Assembly (NCBI GenBank): GCA_016801885.1
Contig: CM028895.1
Span: forward strand, 20,294,001 to 20,358,000
From: Toxotes chatareus
Lineage: Eukaryota > Chordata > Actinopteri > Toxotidae
Length of the DNA stretch: 64,000 nt
Direction of reading: 5' to 3'
Under the pieces are notes generated by a model. It was not told the DNA's origin. It ran no database searches and worked only from the letters and a program-made list of their open reading frames with translations. The translations under genes and the position numbers were made by a program. Positions 60,405-64,000 of this stretch are shown here, in pieces (the stretch's first letter is position 1; each line of letters starts with the position of its first letter).

Positions 60405-60872
60405 CCTCACCGAGCACTTTATTGGGGCCATCATGCAATTATCCAACCAGCCAATCATGTGACAGCAGTGCAGTGCATAAAATGATGCAGATACAGGTCA
60501 GGAGCTTCAGTTTGAAGTGACTGTTGGTGCCAGGTGGGTTTCAGTGTTTCTGAAAACTGCTGATCTCCTGGGATTTTCACACACAGCAGTCTCTAGAGTT
60601 TAACTCAGAATGGAGCCAAAAACAAACAAAACCAAAAATGAAATAAATAAAATCCAGTAATCAGAAGTTTCTGTGGATGGCTGATGAGCGAGGTCAGAGG
60701 TTTATGGTCAGACTGGTTGGAGCTGACAGGAAGGCTGCGGTAACTCAGATAACCACTCTTTACAACTGTGGCTGAGCAGAAAAGCTTCTCAGAGTGAACA
60801 ACGTGTCCTGCCTTCAGGCAGACAGGCAACAACAGCAGAGACCACATCAGGTTCCAGTCCTGTCAGTGGGTT
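60405..60872 (+). mobile_element. Tc1-like transposon, 5' end and decayed transposase N-terminus
   Basis: It starts at a CTCACCGAGCACTTTATTGG terminus and continues through ATGCAATTATCCAACCAGCC, CAGGTCAGGAGCTTCAGTTT and TGCTGATCTCCTGGGATTTT (reads TADLLGF). Next are GTCAGACTGGTTGGAGCTGA and GATAACCACTCTTTACAACT, ending near GTTCCAGTCCTGTCAG. This is the longest of four co-family fragments. Stops and frameshifts prevent translation, and the DDE domain is missing. Confidence 0.75.
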
Positions 60873-61863
60873 TCTGGTGTGAGCGTAACTCATCTGGTTC
60901 AACAGCAACACAAGTTTTAAAATTCAACACTGATGCATCCTGGGAGACACCTGAGAACACATTTTGGTTGGTTTTTATTCTCCACCAGTGAGACTGTTCA
61001 TTATATATTTCATATATTAAATACAGTAAAATATAAAACTTCCTATTACACTACAGTAACAGTACAAACCCAAAGCGGTTTTATGTAAAAGCTAGCTCAG
61101 TATACAGTACATATATTATATAATATTTGTGTGTGTCCACATGTGGCCATGTTGATTAAAGGCAGTAATCACTACGACACCGAGACTTGATCGATTCTTT
61201 TTTTTTCTTTTATGAATGTGGGATTAAAATAAAATGCTGAAGACGGGGTTTTCTATAATCCTCAGCCAATGTCTTTCACGGGATTATTCCAGCCCTTTCT
61301 GACCTTCATGGGGGGGATTAACACAGGGAAGGCCGACAAGGTCAAACAAAGGGGTGGGGCTGTGGTCGTCTTATGGTGCCTGAGAGGGGCCTTCACAGCG
61401 TGAAGTCTCACCTGTGAGCTCATTATCTGGATGCTCAGAACAGGTTCTGTCAAAGGACAGTTTCTGTCACTGCAGATGACTGACAGCAGATGATTAGCGG
61501 CCACACTGTCTGGTGCTCACAGGTTATTGTTATATTCGGGCCTGTGGATGTAGTGGATGTGCAATTGAGTCTCCTCTCAAACTACACTCATGTTGGGTTA
61601 TTCTTCAGTGCACAAACTGCGTCCAGTGGCTAGAGTCAGTACTGGATGATATGTGATGCTTGTTGAGTGGTGAAAAGTATAGGTTGGTGATCTTTGGGTG
61701 GAGGATGGTGGTGTTCGAGCTCAGTGCGAGCGGTTAACGTTGGCTTTCCTGAACCAGAATAATTCTCTACCCTGAATTAAATCTTTTAGTTGCCTAAACT
61801 CAAGCATTTTTTTAACGTAATTAAACATTTTTTTAACAAATCACTTGCTCAAATCTGTGTTGA
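60873..61863. other. Non-coding stretch, nothing recognised
   Basis: Short frames only; T-run near 61197-61206. Confidence 0.5.
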
Positions 61864-61932
61864 CACCCGGTTAGCTCATTGAGCACGAGACTCAATCTCT
61901 CGGGGTCATGGGTTTGAGCCCCACTCCGGGTG
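61864..61932 (+). pseudogene. tRNA-Lys-like sequence (SINE head or tRNA pseudogene)
   Basis: CACCCGG (61864-61870) pairs perfectly with CCGGGTG (61926-61932) as a 7-bp acceptor stem. TTAGCTCATTGAGCACGAGA and GGGGTCATGGGTTTGAGCCC follow the vertebrate tRNA-Lys sequence. The anticodon stem CGAGA/TCTCG is perfect, but the loop CTCAATC would present CAA, not a lysine anticodon. The D loop is only three bases. The T arm has four pairs and a TTTGAGC loop. It therefore cannot be a normal lysine tRNA. Confidence 0.65.
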
Positions 61933-61949
61933 GCACCACCACCCATGGC

Positions 61950-62208
61950 CACTTCGTCATGTTGTCAGTGCTGCCAGCTGGTCTGTTACCTGTTCTTGTT
62001 TCTATCTGTTCATCTTACCTGTCCAAATCTCCTGTACCTGTCTTTTGATCTGCCTGCCTTTGATTTATGTGCTTCTTTGGATTGCCTACTTGTGACTAAC
62101 TGTGAGCTTGTTTATTTTTTCATTTAGTAAAATCCATTTTCATCTTCCACCCTCAGTGTCTGGGTTTGGGTCCCTCCAACTCCTTTTGCACACCAGTGAC
62201 AAGTTCAA
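61950..62208 (+). repeat. LTR-like or SINE-body repeat
   Basis: A CTGCC/CTGTT-rich body ends in GTGTCTGGGTTTGGGTCCCT and CACACCAGTGACA, an end I recall from fish LTR-like repeats. It begins just after the tRNA-Lys-like head, so the two may form one composite element or be neighbours by chance. Confidence 0.35.
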
Positions 62209-63554
62209 GCTTATATAAGCTTAAGTTTATAAGCTAAGTCTATTTCTTATCAAAGTGCTTCCTCTTTGCTGCAGAGTTATCACGTCAGGACATTAATTTA
62301 GCAGGTTTAGCTACCTGATATTATACATGTTTACTGGCCCAGTCTGGACTATCAAACGTGAGGTGATATTGGTGATGGAGGTGATGTTGCTCCATGCAGT
62401 TTGTTTAATTTATCTGTTTGGTATAGATATGCATGAATAATTAAGGAAACTCAGCAATCAATACTATTGGCTCCTGCATTGCTGTTCACCTACCATCCTC
62501 CATAGTTTCAGATTGGAAACAGTACAGTCAGGAGAAGAGGCGAAGCTCCAAAAACACCTGAATTACACACGTCTTTGTTCTTAAACACGCTGCCCATTAT
62601 AAACCTGACACCACCAAGCTCAGATTACCCCGATGACATTGCTGTAACATTATAAAAAAGACTGTCTTTACCAGTGTAGTATAAATAATGCCAACCATCT
62701 CAGCATAGCTGCGCTGTAACTTTTACTATACTGGCTCATGCATGCAATATGTTGGTTCTCATGTTAAGTATGGAACTATAACAAAACCCTGCAATTAAAT
62801 TCATGTCCTTCCATCAGTGGATGTCATGCAGGCAGATGACAGCACAGTTTGATTGTCAGCATGAAATATCTGTGAAGTCAACAAAAGCCCACTGGGAACT
62901 CACGGGAATCACGGGGAATATGGAGATGGTTTTTCCAGTAATTGCTGCACTGTAAGCCATCAAGGATTCAAGGGCGATTCGTTCTGTCTTATTTGTGTAG
63001 TTGTGGCTATCATTTATATCAATTGTGATAATTATCTGGGAACATGGTGGGACTGTTTCTGTGTCACTTAGCATCTGACTGGGATAGCTGTAGTTTAAGA
63101 GCTACACATCAAGCAAAAGGGGACTGTTCTTCGTTTTATTGGTTTCTTTTAATCATGATCGTTCCCTAACTCTGACGAGGCAGTTGTTATTATAACCATG
63201 ACGATGACGAGACTTACCTCCCCTCCCCTTATCAAGAAATTTTTAACTCCAACTGTGATGTTTTTTTTAACCAAACCAAGTTGTTTTTGTGCCTTAACCA
63301 TAGTGTATCACATCCTGAAATGGATTTATTTTCCAACAGTGATTTGTAAGTTTTGGTAGCAAGAGACAAATCATCGAAAATATCCTGTTGATGGGCAAAG
63401 ACCCTTCTATATGTTGTTCTGACAGGAAGTAACAAATGACATTCACGTCTTTTTGTGTTTTCATTCGGAATATATACATACGCATGTAGTGTTGCGTTAG
63501 CATTGAGTATGCAACTTAAGAACAAGGATAGACTTCACACCATGTTATTAGTAT
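62209..63554. other. Non-coding stretch, nothing recognised
   Basis: Short frames only. Confidence 0.5.
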
Positions 63555-63715
63555 TATTATTATTCACCCAGCCCGGCCATCGGCAGGACGGTCCCCCATC
63601 TGAGCCAGGTTCTGCTCAAGGTTTCTTCCTCTCTGTCTCTGTAAAGCGCTTTGAGACAATTTTGATTGTGGAAGGCGCTATATAAATAAAATTGAATTGA
63701 ATTGAATTGAATTGA
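63555..63715 (+). mobile_element. L2-type LINE 3' end with (ATTGA)n tail
   Basis: GAGCCAGGTTCTGCTCAAGG, TTTCTTCCTCTCTGTCTCTG, TAAAGCGCTTTGAGACAATT and GGAAGGCGCTATATAAATAA lead into five copies of ATTGA at 63691-63715. This is the canonical 3' terminus of a teleost L2-type LINE. The copy is severely 5'-truncated. Confidence 0.8.
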
Positions 63716-63877
63716 ACTACACATCCCTCAGTGAGACCTGACCCAGGACAGTCCAGAACCCTAGCTCCTTCTAGAAGAAAACCTGTAACTTACAGTGTTA
63801 CACTGCCATGACTGTAGCTTTCCAGCAGTTTTAATGTGTACAGCTGTATTATTATTTATATTAGAGATTTACCGTAG
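63716..63877. other. Short non-coding stretch
   Basis: Nothing recognised. Confidence 0.5.
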
Positions 63878-64000
63878 GGTGGCACGGTGTTGCAGTGGTT
63901 AGCACTGTCACCTCCTGATTAGAACCCCGGGTCTGTCAGTCATGTTATGTATTGGATTCCTCTGTTGCTCGTTCTAAGTTCTATCTAATTTCCTCTTAAA
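63878..64000 (+). mobile_element. V-SINE head, running to the window edge
   Basis: GGTGGCACGGTGTTGCAGTG, GTTAGCACTGTCACCTCCTG and TTAGAACCCCGGGT carry the tRNA-like head. The body is unclear beyond about 63940. Confidence 0.55.

Overview
This window looks like intergenic or deep intronic DNA from a ray-finned (teleost) fish. I found no convincing host protein-coding gene, rRNA gene or CRISPR array. The fish assignment rests on the repeats. These are 3' ends of L2/CR1-type LINEs with TTGAA-like tails, tRNA-derived SINEs with recognisable box A and box B sequences, a DANA/V-SINE-like element, Tc1-like transposon remnants, short TIR elements, and many microsatellites and homopolymers. Family names come from remembered teleost repeats, since no database search was possible.

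Layout. 0-10 kb: a LINE 3' end (about 0.48-1.04 kb), a Tc1-like scrap (2.7 kb), two CpG-enriched patches (1.5-1.9 and 5.0-5.35 kb), a PIF/Harbinger-like scrap (5.8 kb), and a LINE remnant joining an endonuclease piece to a 3' end (9.0-9.64 kb). 10-20 kb: two SINE copies, CpG-enriched patches at 12.0-12.3 and 13.4-13.56 kb, a tRNA-Arg-like sequence, a decayed reverse-transcriptase piece (16.4-17.0 kb) and a 137-bp Tc1/mariner-type MITE (18.1 kb). 20-40 kb: Tc1-like fragments, a V-SINE, several LINE pieces (22.8, 27.1, 32.1-32.6, 34.0 and 39.9 kb), an LTR-like repeat (35.2-35.8 kb) and a piggyBac-like short element (36.5-36.9 kb). 40-64 kb: the largest coherent feature, a 3.3-kb LINE on the minus strand (44.35-47.68 kb), then further SINE, Tc1 and LINE scraps, a tRNA-Lys-like sequence (61.9 kb) and an L2-type 3' end (63.6-63.7 kb).

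The minus-strand LINE is the only stretch with substantial coding content. Its N-terminal segment, AP-type endonuclease, linker and reverse transcriptase can be followed in order, but single-base frameshifts separate them, and one breaks the catalytic FADD box. It therefore cannot encode a working protein as it stands. Several of the frameshifts fall in homopolymer runs, so some may be assembly errors.

Nothing here forms an operon or pathway. The nearest to novel biology are: the signal-peptide-like leader on the LINE protein; four CpG-enriched patches that could be promoter or exon remnants; a 13-bp inverted duplication inside a SINE; two RFX-like palindromes in Harbinger-like repeats; and two unclassified dispersed repeat pairs. 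I did not find a convincing undescribed system.
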